Notes: generated from the letters alone by a model not told the origin. Shown: positions 1-12,460, counted from the first letter of the stretch. The stretch is 64,000 bases of DNA from Epiperipatus broadwayi (GCA_028023455.1 JAQFVV010006724.1:188001-252000), one strand, 5' to 3'. A program made the numbers and translations.

Positions 1-1450
1 CTACATTTTGTTAATCTAAACCTTAATGAAATAGATTTTGTTAGTACAATGACTGATAAACTTAATATGCTTGTTGTTGTTGTTTTTTTAATTAGCAAAT
101 CAACCCTTAGGGCATGTTCATGCAGAGTTAGAGATTTTCCCTCCAAAGTAGGCACCAACTCACAGAACTGCTTAGAGCAGTTACAATTGGTGGAGGTCAG
201 TGTAGATTTAATCCTTTAGATAAAGCCAGATCACATAAATAGTGGATTTTTGATAAGAGAGATTATTATTGAGTTTACTGGAGAGAAGTGATTAATCTAT
301 ATATACATCGTGCCTAAAGAAATGACGGGGTGAAAAGATCGGTCGTTTGCTTCTCAGAGGTCTGTTCCACCAACTCATCCATGCCTTTCCAGTGCTTAAA
401 CATCTATCCAGAGACTGTCTGTGTCGAGGAAGCCTGCAAATAATCTGACTGTATAAATGTCTGTTTCCAGCCATGGAATGCCTACTGATTGATTCTGAGG
501 TAACGTCCAATTTGCCACAAGCCATTGATTCCATTTTACTTGTTTTCCAAATCAATACTAATTTATATTTTATATATTTGTGTGATGTTTATATGGCTTG
601 GTTTAAAATGCGTCTTTTAATTTTATTCAATTTAAAATATCAATTCTTATAAAATCTTATATTATTTTGATGTGGCAAATTAAATTAATTTTGTTTTATT
701 TAGAATATTTGATTTACTGAAATTTCCAAGTACGAAATTCAATGAGATATTAACTTTAAATTCTCTCCCTCTTAATTTCCAGTCAAAATCATTACAGGAC
801 ACTTACTTCCTGTAAATTAATTAATAGAAAAGCTTGTTTAGTTTTGCACCTTTTGTATTATAAATTCATTTAAAATTTATTTATGATTGAAATCATTTAT
901 AAATCTTATTATTACCTCCAATTTACAATTGCTCTCGTAATTAAATCTATTAGCTAAACCTATTACAATTTCTGTAAAACGTATATCTTGAAAGAAAATC
1001 ATTGACAGCACATTTATCATAGAATTTTATCAGTATATATTTCATACACATATTTTATTTGTCAGAAAATATTAAAATTATGATTTACAATTTATTATGA
1101 TATATGTTTAAAATTCACCAGAAGTGAATTTGATACCCAGTTTGTTTATGTTAATTAAAAGACTGATTTATTTTGCAATCTTCAACGATGAGCTATTTGA
1201 TAACTTATTAATAAATGAAATATTTGGAAGTGTGGAAAGCAATTTATATTTTAGTTTTAATTCTTGCTGTCCTTTTGTATTGTAAATTATGATCCATTTA
1301 GAAAAGGCCTAAGGTTTCTGGGACCTTCCATTATTGCAGGGAGATAGTTTAATTAGAAATTAAGTTATTAATTTTGTTAGTGATACATTATCTAATATAT
1401 ATGTCTAAGGCATTATGTATTTATAGCTACACCCATTCATTTATTATTTT
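1..1450. other. gene-free AT-rich DNA
   Basis: No coding region can be defended here. The stretch at about 140-560 is somewhat less AT-rich than its surroundings and has an open frame on the minus strand (292-555), but that frame has no recognisable domain or splice context. The rest is AT-rich single-copy-looking sequence with no tandem array or long inverted repeat that I could see. Confidence 0.5.
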
Positions 1451-1471
1451 GCTTTGCTACTTACTCCTCAG

Positions 1472-1636
1472 GACCGTCGGAAATTTAACTATGACCAGTC
1501 CAATCTTTCACACTCCCTCAATGTAGACATAGTTCATACCAAGGGATCCATTTTTGGGCATGACCATTTAAGATGTGTATGGGAAGTCCAGCACATCAAA
1601 ATATTTTATTATTATTCAGAGACATGCTTTGGCTAG
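1472..1636 (+). CDS. candidate 3'-terminal exon of an unknown host gene
   Basis: A pyrimidine-rich run ending in CTCAG at 1471 looks like a good splice acceptor. It falls exactly between codons of an open frame that continues as DRRKFNYDQSNLSHSL and stops at TAG 1634-1636. The patch is less AT-rich than its flanks and uses C-ending codons, unlike the surrounding DNA. No consensus donor follows before the stop; the best GT after GAA near 1588 is weak, so a terminal exon fits better than an internal one. I do not recognise the protein, and no partner exon was found. A chance open frame or an old transposon fragment remains possible. Confidence 0.18.
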   Translation, partial: DRRKFNYDQSNLSHSLNVDIVHTKGSIFGHDHLRCVWEVQHIKIFYYYSETCFG

Positions 1637-2738
1637 AGGGCCAAATTTCTCTTATCTACCTGTACATATCAGGAATTTCCTTTAGCAAAGCCACCCATAG
1701 TTTTATAACAGACCTCATTTATTTTTGTTGTAATCTATAATAGCATACTGCCTTCTTCATCATTTTATATCTTTATTTAGCAAACCTGAAATGCTCTCTG
1801 CCATGATGGCACGTCCTTCACAAACAAATTTCGTAATTATTAAAAATTATTAAAATCTGACTGTATAATTGTCAATTATTTATTTAAGAACTATTTTGCT
1901 TCCCACAGTCATTATATACAAATGACTTTAAATGTAATAGTGTTTTAAATGCCCATCTTTCATATTTATAACAGATTTATTTGTAATATCTTATTTTATT
2001 GCTGATTGGTTTTTGGCCGACCAGTTAACATACTTTTACATTGTTTGTCAAAGCCGCATCAAAATGAATTAAAGAAAATAACCAAGTTGTATAAACAAAG
2101 ACTACTTATTTTGTACTAAATTCCTTAATAAATTCCTATAATATTGTTATTTTAAATAAGCTTAGTTTGTCATCACTCCCAATCTCTAAGGTTAATTACT
2201 CTACTTATTTAAATATTTCTTTGATTTAAATTCACTTCTGTGTAATGTTGCCATAAAGAGTTATCATTATTACGGTTCAAACCTTTAGTAATCGATCAAA
2301 TCATATCTGTACCATTCTGCAATCGTCAGAATCCATTAAATCATTGATTTTCATATAAACCCTTTATTATTTTGAGTCTCTATGTGAACCATGACCTCCA
2401 GCTGGGATGGAATAAAACCAAGCACTGCTAGTGTCATCACAAACGTTATCCATTAGTCAGAGAGGCAATAGTTTAGGCAAATAGGTTAGGATTCATCCTT
2501 GTCCTGACATATGTATCTTGTGCATGGTTGGATTCAAGGTACTTTTGCTTGGATTATTGGTCTTGTTGAATGAATACACAATTTTGTCTGGCACAGATAT
2601 ATAATTAAGCGATTATAAATGAATTAAAAATAGGTTTGTGTTAAATGAAAAATGTGGTTAATATTTAGATGAAGTGACTAAATGCAGCATAAAGCTAGAA
2701 TTAAATCTTATATATATCCAAAAATATGCTGTAGCCCC

Positions 2739-2810
<72 letters not shown>

Positions 2811-3530
2811 TAGATTCATTATATTTCTTTAATAGCATAATTCTAAATGCTAATTTATGAACTGATTTACAGTGGTTCTATAGAAGGAAACTAATGTTTT
2901 GCATCTCAATTTTATTATATAATGATGTAGTCAGCAGGGTGAATGTGTCCTTATGAAGTGCATACATGCACATACTTATTGCTGTACATTATTTTTTGAA
3001 TGGGCTTCTGTTTTTAATGGCCACCCCATCTCTTTAGTTTGGACAGCTCTCTTTTCACAATGGGCTTGGTTTTAAGGGACATCCCATTACGTCCGTTTAG
3101 GACTGGATCAGAAACATCCAGATATCTTGATAAGCTGTTCAATCACCCAGACTAAAAGGTCTCTTTCACAGCAATGGGTACGGTGGTAAGGAACCAGTCA
3201 CATGGTAATGAATCTTGTGAGTAAGCACACATTCGAGATGCATAGACTCAGATTGTATATTTTATGGACGCCTTAGTATCAGTTCATTCCTCCATAATAA
3301 TTTATCTTTGAGCTTTGATCTGAAACAGAATCAAGTTTTGTAAGCTTATAATCTATATAGAGAATTGCATACTGATCAAATAAAATATTAATTATGGTTA
3401 ATGGTGATCACTTCTGCAGATTAACTAAAGCAAATCTAGGCCACAAACCATAGCATAAATAAGGCATAGATAATCATGAGCTAAACTTGAAATAAATCTG
3501 TAGTACTGTAATAATACAGCTCATAAAAAT
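1637..3530. other. gene-free AT-rich DNA
   Basis: No coding region is supported. The block contains the (TA)n microsatellite listed separately. Around 3000-3260 there is a less AT-rich patch with short related phrases (AATGGGCTT at about 3000 and 3060), possibly an old repeat. It has no long open frame on either strand. Confidence 0.5.
2742..2807. repeat. (TA)n microsatellite
   Basis: About 33 uninterrupted TA units, preceded by a run of six C. Confidence 0.95.
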
Positions 3531-3772
3531 GTAACTTGGTAAATTATAAATCATCATCACCTATGAGTGAGAAAAAATACTAAGTTTGTAAATTAAACAA
3601 AATGTAACTTGATAAATCATCATCACCTGCGAGTGAGATAAAATCTGAAATCTGTAAATTTAAACAAACGGTAACTTGATAAATCATTATTACCTGCGAG
3701 TGTGACCAAATACTAAATCTGTAAATTAAACAGCCTGTAACTTATTTAATCATCATCACCTATGAGGGAAAC
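3531..3772. repeat. four-copy tandem repeat, unit about 66-73 bp
   Basis: Copies begin at about 3531, 3604, 3671 and 3737, each opening with GTAACTT. Each then carries an ATCATCATCACCT-like core, a GAGTGAG-like phrase and, except in the partial last copy, TCTGTAAATT. Spacings are 73, 67 and 66 bp, and the last copy is partial. Copies differ by point changes and small indels, so the array is not very young. No open frame runs through it. Confidence 0.85.
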
Positions 3773-5955
3773 AAATTTGTGTCATTCAATTGTTTTATTT
3801 TACTTTATTACTTAAATTTTGGCTTTTATTAAATTTGTTTTAAAATATAACTCTGCTTAGTGTCTAAATTTTTGCTGCTTATTCATTAGTTAAATATTAA
3901 CTAGTACTTAGTTATTGTTTGAATATGTATGAATCATAGTCTAAATTTAGTAGTGTCTGTTAGTTGAGTCACATCTATATAGCTATACTTTAGTTATGCC
4001 AATTCACATCATAGTCTTGTGTTCCCCCGATGTGCTACTGTCGGCATGCGAATTAAAGAAATACTGGTGTAGCCTCATATATGTCATCTGTAGGGTGGTG
4101 AATCTATGGGCGTTGATAAAATAACTGACATGAGATTAGATTCGAGGTCTCAACAATTTCATTTCAATCAGCTTTGGGATGATTTGCTAAAACTTTGGAT
4201 TTTGATGTGTGAATGTACAAATATGACTGTTACTATATATATATATATATATATATATAATAAACTAAATTAGATACAAGAACTATTGTATATGTTTTGT
4301 TTGAAAAATTCTTTTGGCATGTACAAAATAATAATAGTTTTGACTAGAAGCTTGCCAGTTGAATTAATATCATATGCACTTAACAGATGACTCAGTGCAA
4401 AGAAACTTCACTTATGAACTAGGGTTGTTTTGATAAAATATTTTATGCAACATTATTTCCAAAATTTTGTTATATTTAATGTAATACTATACTGAATTGT
4501 AAGTGTGCCAGGTAATTAATTTATGTAATTTTAATTTTGAGGGATTTATCAGAATGTATAGATATTCTACACATTATCAGATAATATTCATTACATATTT
4601 GGTATGTGCTTGATAAGCTAAATTATATTTCATCTATTTTGAGTCAGTGGAGATTTTCATCTCACAATAATTATTTTAAATGTATGAGATATTACTCAGT
4701 TATGTGCTAAGCAGCCAAATAACTAATTGTCAGAAGTATTTTTTTAATATTTTTGCATAAATGCAATAGTAATTATAACCACTAGTATTTTTATGCATTG
4801 AGAATTATTATTCTCACACTATTATTCATGCCCACTGGTTACCATAATGTTAATATTTAATATTCCATGCATGTGTGAATTGTAAGTTTGTGCCAAAAAT
4901 TACATATGCTATTAAATTTTCTTTATTAATTTTTCAGTTGGTTGACTTAAATTTCAATTGATGGTTCAGTCATTGCTTATTGTTAGTATGAGTAAAATTT
5001 TGAATATGTCTTTAGTTAGTTATAGTGATGTTTGTATCTTGTCATTGTTAGTTATAGTATTGCTTATGTTTATTATTGGGCTTGATGGAGTAGATGAGTC
5101 TCCCATCTTTATTATATGCTGCCTCATGCAGTGACAGTGTTTATTTCCAATGATTATTATCACATATATTCCTTGGTGTGTCTTTAAGGATTTTTCCTGA
5201 TGTGCTGTGACAAAGTCCAGGCTTCCACTTTTGCCTCAAATGTAGGTGTTTAGGAGCCACCATTCTTATGATGTATTTATTGATTTATGCTAGCTAGCTC
5301 TAGGGAGTCTATTTTGGTCTATCACTCATGAAGTGTTTAAAGCTATTTTTCCACCATAGTAGGTTGCCTTGCTTTGTATTTTGATATGTGATGACAAGAT
5401 AAGCTAGTTTGAAGGACTTAGTTTTTTCATGTTGCATTCAGTTATTTTAGTGCTTAAAGATTTAACAATGTCTGTGTAGTGTGATTATAATACTATAATC
5501 ATTCATAAACCAACTATCAACAGTTAGTAATTTTAAATATTTAACTTATAAGCACATGGCCAGTGAGTGCAATCAACACATGATATGTAATTGCTGTATT
5601 CATCTAGAACTTTAGCCGATGGATGTGTAAGTCATTTACTTTTAACATTTTAGTAATTTATATTATGTGGATAGTAAGTTTTTAATTTTATGTGTGCAAA
5701 TTACTTCTAATAAATGTCCCATATATTTTATTCATTTATTTAGTTATTTGTTAGTTCAAAATCCTCAACAATAGGAGAGTCTTTATTTGTAATTTGAGAG
5801 TTATTTTAAATATGTCAGCTATAGTCTATGTGTAGTCAGCTAATAATATCAAGCATTAGCAAATCAGTCAGTTAATCCTGGTCACTAATTTTTATAATGC
5901 TTTAATTTGGAGTAAATAAATAAAGAGAAGTGATATGTTAATAAGGTAATGATTA
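3773..5955. other. gene-free AT-rich DNA with a (TA)n tract
   Basis: No coding region is supported. A (TA)n tract lies at 4234-4259 and is immediately preceded by GACTGTTAC, the same kind of junction seen at the ends of the 1.9-kb family further on. The 4000-4230 stretch may therefore be the end of a related element; it contains the B-box-like phrase GATTCGAGGTC. Confidence 0.45.
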
Positions 5956-6109
5956 ATCCAACATAAGGCATATAAATTTTATGATGCCCCCAAAAAATTG
6001 TCAATGGATTGCTTATATTGGAGATGTATAAAATCCAACATAAGGCATATAAATTTTATGATGCCCCCAAAAAATTGTCAAGGGATTGCTTATATTGGAG
6101 ATGCATAAA
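5956..6109. repeat. two-copy 77-bp tandem duplication
   Basis: Two direct copies begin at 5956 and 6033, each opening ATCCAACATAAGGC and carrying ATGATGCCCCC. They differ at only two or three positions, so the duplication is recent. It is non-coding. Confidence 0.95.
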
Positions 6110-7482
6110 ATTGGCTACTGTTAACTCTCTATTTAAATAAACTCATAAATAGGGTGATATATGTAAAATGATTTATTTTTTTAAAAGAAAACCTTAGTAG
6201 TTTATGTATAACACCAAAAGATTTTGATAAATACTGTCAGTCAAATAACTATATTTGTTAACAGCCCTATTGTAAGAATCTTTCCAAGTTGATGTAAATT
6301 TTATTTTATTATATTATATTGTAAATAAACTTATTGAGTATTTATTTAGAATAAATTTAATTTTTGCTTATTTTTTATGTTATTATTTTGGGTTCACAAT
6401 ATTAATTATTTCATTTAATTATTGCCATACAGAATACTTGTCTACCCACAGAAATAAATAAAGTTATGCATATAATTGTGATTTCTGGATGAAATCACTG
6501 TAACAGATAAATTTACGTTTCCAGACACCAAAAGTAATATTTTGCCTAAGAATGATTTTAAACAGTGTTATCTTCTAAGGTAGAAAATGGTGTAATATAA
6601 AGTGGAAATAGTTTAATGTTGCAGAAGATTATCCATACTATTTTAGACTGCCCACAATTGTATTATTTTAATGTCAATGTCCAGTTTACATTTAGTTGCT
6701 TATGAAAGTTGTCTGTGGGAAGGTGGAGGGACATAAAACACCCTTGGCCTTCCATCTCAAGTGATGTCCTGGGTAAGAGGCTATAATTAGTCTAAATTTT
6801 GAATATTTTAATCATGCAAATAAATATTTAAGTAAATATACTTTTAATAATTTTGATAAATATTGTCGTCTTGTAGTAAGATGTGGTCACTTTGTGTAAA
6901 TGTTTGCCTCCTAAAGTCAGCCAAGATATCATTCAGCTATTCGTTTACCTATTCATTTTCTTAGTAGGAAACTTCATATTAGTGTTTTTTTTTACAAGAG
7001 TATAGTAGGAATCCTGAGATCATTCACTGTTATTGTTTTTGCATTGATTTATTTAATTTTCTACATCTCAATATTAAATATTACTGGTGTAGGATGAGTA
7101 TTATTGTTTCCTGTGCCAGAGGAAGAGCACATTTTGTGGTAGCTTGTTTCATTTAATTTATTATGGATTGTGCTATTAGAAGCAATGACAAGAATAGTGT
7201 TTATTTTTAAATATGAAACTTAGAAGGTATTTTTTCTTTAGTTACAAACCTGTTGTGCTCAGAAAATATGATTCAATGGGATGGCTGAGTCTTATAAATA
7301 TTTGATAGAAATTTTCTTCAATAATCTATTGCAAATTATTATTATTATGCTTGGATTGTTTGGCAGTATTGTATGACTTTTTCTCCATCTTGTAATAAGT
7401 TTCTGTGTACTATTATCTTTGTAAATTTTATTGTAACCACCTTGTTTAGCTGAAGAGTCTATGATTATTTATTTATTTATTT
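6110..7482. other. gene-free AT-rich DNA
   Basis: No coding region is supported on either strand. A less AT-rich patch at about 6715-6780 has a GGTAAGAG phrase that could be read as a splice donor, but no open frame or acceptor goes with it. Confidence 0.45.
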
Positions 7483-7905
7483 TCTTTTCTCTTCTCCTCA
7501 ACTTTTTTTCTCTCCCTCTTGTTCTCTTCTTTCTTTTGCTCATTATTTTGTCCTCTCATTCTCCTCTTTTCTCTCTCTCACATTCTTTCATCTTCTCCCT
7601 TTCCTCTCTCACATTCTGATTTCTCTCTCCCTTTCTCTTTTATGATTTCTCTCTCTATCTTCAACTTTGTCTACTCTCTTCCTTTTTTCTCCAACCTCAT
7701 CACTCCCTCTCCTTTTCCTCTTTCTCCTTTCCCATCCTCACTTCTTACTCCATCATTCTCTTCTTTTATGTTACAATTGGTTAATCTTTCTCTTCCTTCT
7801 TCACCTCTCTCTCTCTTCTCATTTCCCTCTCTCTCATTCTCTCATCTTCTCCCACTTCTCTCTTACATTCTGAGTTTTCTCTCTCCACCCCCTCTCCCTC
7901 TTTAT
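7483..7905. repeat. pyrimidine-rich low-complexity tract
   Basis: About 420 bp of almost pure C/T on the plus strand, rich in TCTCTC and TTCTCC phrases. A degenerate longer-period structure is present: phrases such as CTCTCTCACATTCT and TCATCTTCTCCC recur near 7575, 7605 and 7840. Open frames across it are compositional artefacts. Confidence 0.9.
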
Positions 7906-8517
7906 CCAAGTTACAATATATGTATTGCATCTTACAAAATTCAATTATCAGGAATGTATAAATTAAGCCTTATTTCAAATGTACAATTAATTTATTCTAT
8001 AAGATATAATAAAAGCTTGAAATTTAAAGTGAAAAAATTTCTTTTATAGTTCTTGTTCTAATTAAAAGATAGCATTTTCATACATGTTACTTGTAGAACA
8101 TATTTTCACATTTTTTATTATTGCATTATAAATTAAATAATTATGAACTTTAACTTGTTAAGCTACATTTACATATTAGCCAGTTTATATATAATAGATT
8201 CATAAGGTATAATTTTTAGTTTAGGTAAGTTTGAAAATTTCTTTTATATTCTTAGATTAATATATTATTTTAGTAGGATAGGAATTATAAAATATTTTTA
8301 AAGTAAAAGTTATTTATTTATTTTGAAAAATTTGTATATCATTACAGTAATATTTAATTTTTGTTAAGAAATGACTGAAAATAACTAATTATTTATATGT
8401 TGTGGAAGGGTAATGTAGTTATAAGTGAAAGATCAATAGTGAAATACATTACTCTAAAAACTTGTTTAGCTTAGTAGAAATTTTTTAAAAATAGATTATA
8501 TATAAATCACTAAACAT

Positions 8518-9125
8518 TATATAAACACCATTCCTATGCTTAAGCAAGTTGTTAACAGTAATAACGTCTCCATCTAATAGTGCCATTCAGTGCAAGATAT
8601 TTTAATCATGAATGCAAGAAGGTTTGTGTATAAAAATCTCTGTTGAGAGACTACACAACCAATATTCCAAAACTAGTCTCTAGCTGTGATTTTCATCAGT
8701 GAGAAACCTTGGATATAACAACAATGCTTCTAGATCACAGGTGCTAATGTAATCATTCAGCAATCGCCTTTAACCAAAGACACCAACATATATAGATACC
8801 AAACTGGGATCAGATAAATGTGACTATACAAGCCAATGAGCTTGAATGAAAAACATTATCTGTTTTTATTGTAAAAGTCATAGCTTTATAGTTAACTAAA
8901 ATGGTAAAACGTGGCTGCTGAGAAGATGCATTACAATCCATGATCTAGGTGCATTTTTCTCAGCTCCAAGTCTCTTCATTGATGGAATCCACAAGTTAGA
9001 AACTAGTATGAGGACATTAGATGAGTAAACACTAAATAGGGCTTTTATATACAGACCTTCTTACATCTATTGGTGACTATGGCTTGCACTCAATGACACT
9101 ATTGTATGGATAGTTTGTCACTGTT
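8518..9125. mobile_element. foldback (palindromic) element, copy I, diverged
   Basis: The left half (from CACCATTCCTATGCTT near 8528, then CCATTCAGTGCAAG near 8582) and the right half (ending CTTGCACTCAATGACA near 9105) are reverse complements with many mismatches. The order of sub-motifs matches the much better copy at 9271-9978. No protein is encoded. It is probably a non-autonomous hairpin element; the superfamily is unknown. Confidence 0.7.
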
Positions 9126-9270
9126 TGAAATTATATATAGTTATTATAAAGACTTTACCATAAATAAATATTAGAGATATACATCATGAATGATTTTATT
9201 TTAAAGTTCATATTGTAGGCAATATTTATTTTATTTGTGCTGAATAATATGTTTATAATATTATTATATA

Positions 9271-9978
9271 TTAAGCCAATACACATCACATGATCACCAT
9301 TTCCTATGCTTGCTCATAACTGTTATCAAAATATGCAAAACTCTCTATACATATTGCCACTCAGTGTAAACCAGAGTAATCAATGGATTTCAGAAGGCTT
9401 GTGCATAAAATCTCCATCTAGTGTCTACTTATTCAATATCCCCAAACTAGTATCTGGCTTGTGGCCTTCATCAGTGAGGAGCCTTGGATGAGCATTGCAC
9501 CTAGATCTTAGGATCTAATCCAACCCTCCAGCAGTCACCTTTTATCTCTAGTTAACTACAAAACCATGAGTCTTAAATTGAAAACCCAAAGTTACCAAAA
9601 TGTATAGGTACTGAACTGAGTTCAAACCTATATAAGCTAATGAGCTTGGATTAAAAATATTACATTTTCAATTTAAGATTCATAGTTTAGTAGTTAACTA
9701 GAGACAAAAGGTGACTGCTGGATGGTTGGATTAGATCCTAAGATTTAGGTGCAGTGCTCTCAGATCCAATGCTACTCACTGACAAAGGCCACAAGCCAGA
9801 AGCTAGTCTGGGGATATTGGATGACTAGATACTAGATGGGCATTTTATGCACAATCCTTCTGGCATCCATTGATTACTCTGGCTTGCACTGAGTGGCAAT
9901 ACAGAGAGTTTTTCCTGATTTGATAACAGTTACAAGCAAGCATAGGAAATGGTGATCATTTGATGTTTATTGGCTTAA
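9271..9978. mobile_element. foldback (palindromic) element, copy II, near complete
   Basis: Left arm 9271-9588 and right arm 9664-9978 are reverse complements over more than 300 bp, from the outer TTAAGCCAAT/ATTGGCTTAA through the inner GTTAACTA region. The central spacer of about 75 bp contains TATAGGTACTGAACTGAGTT. No transposase frame is present. A single-stranded or RNA copy would fold into one very long hairpin. Short flanking duplications are not obvious. It is a MITE-like foldback element or an inverted duplication that spread; copies on both sides favour the mobile reading. Confidence 0.85.
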
Positions 9979-10007
9979 AACCAATCCTGCTGAATAGTGG
10001 TGGCTAT

Positions 10008-10376
10008 GATTATTAAAGAACCAAAGTCACTAAAATGTATAGGTACCTAACTGAATTCAGACCTATATAAGCTAATAAATTAGTTTGAAAATATTAATGT
10101 TTTCAATTTAAGACTCAGTTTTGTAGTTAACTAGAGATAAAAGGTGGGTGCTGGAGGGTTGCCTTAGATCCTAAGATCTAGGAACAGTGCTCTCAGATCT
10201 AAGGCTTCTCACTGATGAAGGCCACAAAGCATAAACTAGTCTAAAGATGTTGGATGAGTAGGCACTAGATGGGGTTTTTATGCAAAGCTTTCAGGCATCC
10301 ATTGATTACTCTGACTTGCACTGAGTGGCAATACATATAGAGTTTTGCCTGTTTTGATAACATATATTATGTTAAA
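10008..10376. mobile_element. foldback element, copy III, right half only
   Basis: Directly homologous to about 9592-9940 (spacer plus right arm) of copy II, sharing the GTTAACTAGAGA, TCACTGA.GAAGGCCACAA and ACTTGCACTGAGTGGCAATAC phrases. The left arm is missing, so this copy cannot fold on itself but could pair with the left arm of copy II. Confidence 0.8.
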
Positions 10377-10860
10377 TATAATTGAATATTGTTTATTTCA
10401 AAATATATGTGTGTAGTTAGTTATACATTTGAATATTTATAAATACAGTATTTAGATATATTTTAAAAATTGTATCCACTTAGGAGTGCATCCTTGTAAT
10501 CTTTATTGATTAACACTTTGAAAGGCTAACATTCCCACAATTCTGTAATCTTAATATTTGTTGCCTGCCTGTTAATTAAGTCATGTTTGTATTTGTATAT
10601 CAGCATTGTTTCTTTTAATTTTTTTTTTGTGATTTTTTTCAATTTGCAACATTTTAATGTTATTGTAATTGAAGTTAAAACCATAAATACATGAATTATT
10701 ATGGTCATGAAAAATCGATGTTAAAACATTATTATCTAATTTCCAATTTTGATTCAATTTCTGCACTCTTTTTAACAACAACAAGAGCTCTCTAGTTTTT
10801 TTCCAATGTACTTCTCAATTCACCTATATGTCCACTGCCCTGCCTACATATCCATTTATA

Positions 10861-10942
10861 AATGATACAATTTTTATTTATAAGTGAGATTTTATCTTTA
10901 TTAATGATACAATTTTTATTTATAAGTGAGATTTTATCTTTA
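10861..10942. repeat. two-copy 42-bp tandem repeat
   Basis: Copies begin at 10861 and 10903 with AATGATACAATTTTTATT and are identical over about 40 bases. This is a recent local duplication. Confidence 0.95.
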
Positions 10943-11553
10943 GAATTATTTATTAATTTGTTTAATCTCCAAGGTGTATAAAATGCAATATCACATATAC
11001 TTTTATAAACTTTCTTATAAAATTTACATTCACATGAATAAATTTAAGCATGGGGATTTTGAAATAAAGCCTTTGGAATGTATTAATTCATACAATGAAA
11101 GGATGATAAAGGAAGGTATGTACATTAATGAAATAAAACCAAAATTAAATAGGATGTTAATGGAAAAAAATAAAATAATATATTAGGTTATTAATTGAAT
11201 GTTTTAAAATATATGTATAGATTTATTTAGTTTTTTAACAAAACAAAATTGTTTGTGGTTAAGTTGTTATTGTTTGAAATATGAAAGGGGAGTGAGATAA
11301 GATAAAATTTTGATTGTGAATATATGTTGTAATTTTTAATTTAATTTTTTTTGGAATATGTGATGTTTGTTATTATACATATGTTGGTTTTTTTTTATTT
11401 TATTTTAATATGCCTTGCAAAAGACTATATAAAATAGTCAAAATGTTGAATTTTTTATTGGTGATTATAGTCATATAAAAAGCAAGTTTTAAAAAGGAGT
11501 TTGTTTGTTTATCTATTTATACAGTAAATGAAATCAAATATATAAATGCTGGA
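10943..11553. other. AT-rich DNA upstream of the GPCR relic
   Basis: It has an open plus-strand frame at 10974-11186 with no recognisable domain and AT-driven composition (many K, N, I, Y). I do not call it a gene. Nothing clearly promoter-like was seen upstream of the GPCR pseudogene. Confidence 0.4.
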
Positions 11554-12460
11554 ATGTCGGTTTTTAAAAGAAATAGACTGGATGCATTCAACTCCTCATT
11601 ACTTTACAAAGTCCTTCACTGCAATTATCTAACTTTCAGTACTGGAACATTCTTTAAGAGAGAAAACAAGATACATACATTTTGTAAAACTTATGTCATC
11701 ACAGACAATATTATAACACTGTTCACTGTCATATTATTTTTCTTTGATATTATTGGAAATATTATAAACATATTTGTCTTTATCAGACAGCCTGTAAAAA
11801 CTGTTAATTCTTTCTATATGTCTATGGTGTCCATCAATGACATTATACCGTTAATTCACAGAAATATTGTAGAACTGAGAAAGAAATTTTCATTGCATTC
11901 TTGCTTTTATATCCACTTAAAACGTTCAACTCTTTTACTATCTGACACAAGATGCTAATTTCTTGCTTAACCTGAAATTATGTCTGGAAAGATTTATTGT
12001 CATAAAATATTCCACCAAGATAAAGAATTTTTATAAATACCATGTTCAAATATTTCTTATGCTGTTTATATTCTTTTCATTAAGTACTATTTATTGCATA
12101 ATAGAAGCTAAAGGGAATGAGTGTGTGATTTCTATATGATTCAGCATCTCATGTTTGCCTTTCTTATACTTTCACTGATATTTCTCTTATAAAAGCTATG
12201 AAAGAGTGACACAGAACACAAGTAGAAATGCAAATTCTGCTCAACACCAATCTGATACATATATAATTACTTTGCTGCTGATAAATGTTATAATCTACAC
12301 TGTTCATTAATTAATTTCTGAGATATATTGTATCAAAATATGTGTTGAATATTTGTATAAAACTCTGATCCACACACTTGTATTTCACTTAAATAGTCTG
12401 ACTGATATCATTTACTTAGGTCTATCATTTTATTTCTATATGGTTTTCCTCAAAGCTTAA
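11554..12460 (+). pseudogene. decayed intronless class A (rhodopsin-like) GPCR gene
   Basis: All seven membrane segments can be followed across shifting frames. The first 122 or so codons (ATG at 11554) carry an N-S-S glycosylation site at residue 13, TM1 with the G-N pair at 68-69 (N1.50), the loop RQPVKTVN, TM2 with D96 in SINDII (D2.50) and Cys117 in the TM3 Cys position. A frameshift near 11910-11920 moves to the next frame, which gives TM3 ending CLERF (E-R-F in place of D-R-Y), TM4 and a loop with Cys in NECV. After 12130, TM5 (MIQHLMFAFLILSLIFLL) is in the first frame again, and TM6 and TM7 (NSLTDIIYLGLSFYFY) are in the second, with an in-frame TAA at 12308. The final stop is at 12458-12460. 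Total length matches a short chemoreceptor-like GPCR of about 300 residues. Ligand and subfamily are unknown. The damage (two or three frame changes plus a stop) argues for a pseudogene, although introns or sequencing errors could mimic part of it. Confidence 0.8.

Noticed and set aside
292-555. 87-residue minus-strand open frame
   Set aside because: No homology recognised and no splice or start context; kept only as a note in the block description.
3531-3772. CRISPR-like spacing in the four-copy array
   Set aside because: Units are continuous diverged tandem copies, not identical repeats with unrelated spacers, in a eukaryotic context.
7519-8049. 176-residue plus-strand open frame rich in Ser, Phe, Leu and Pro
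   Set aside because: Produced by the pyrimidine tract; no domain, and a second frame is open over the same bases.
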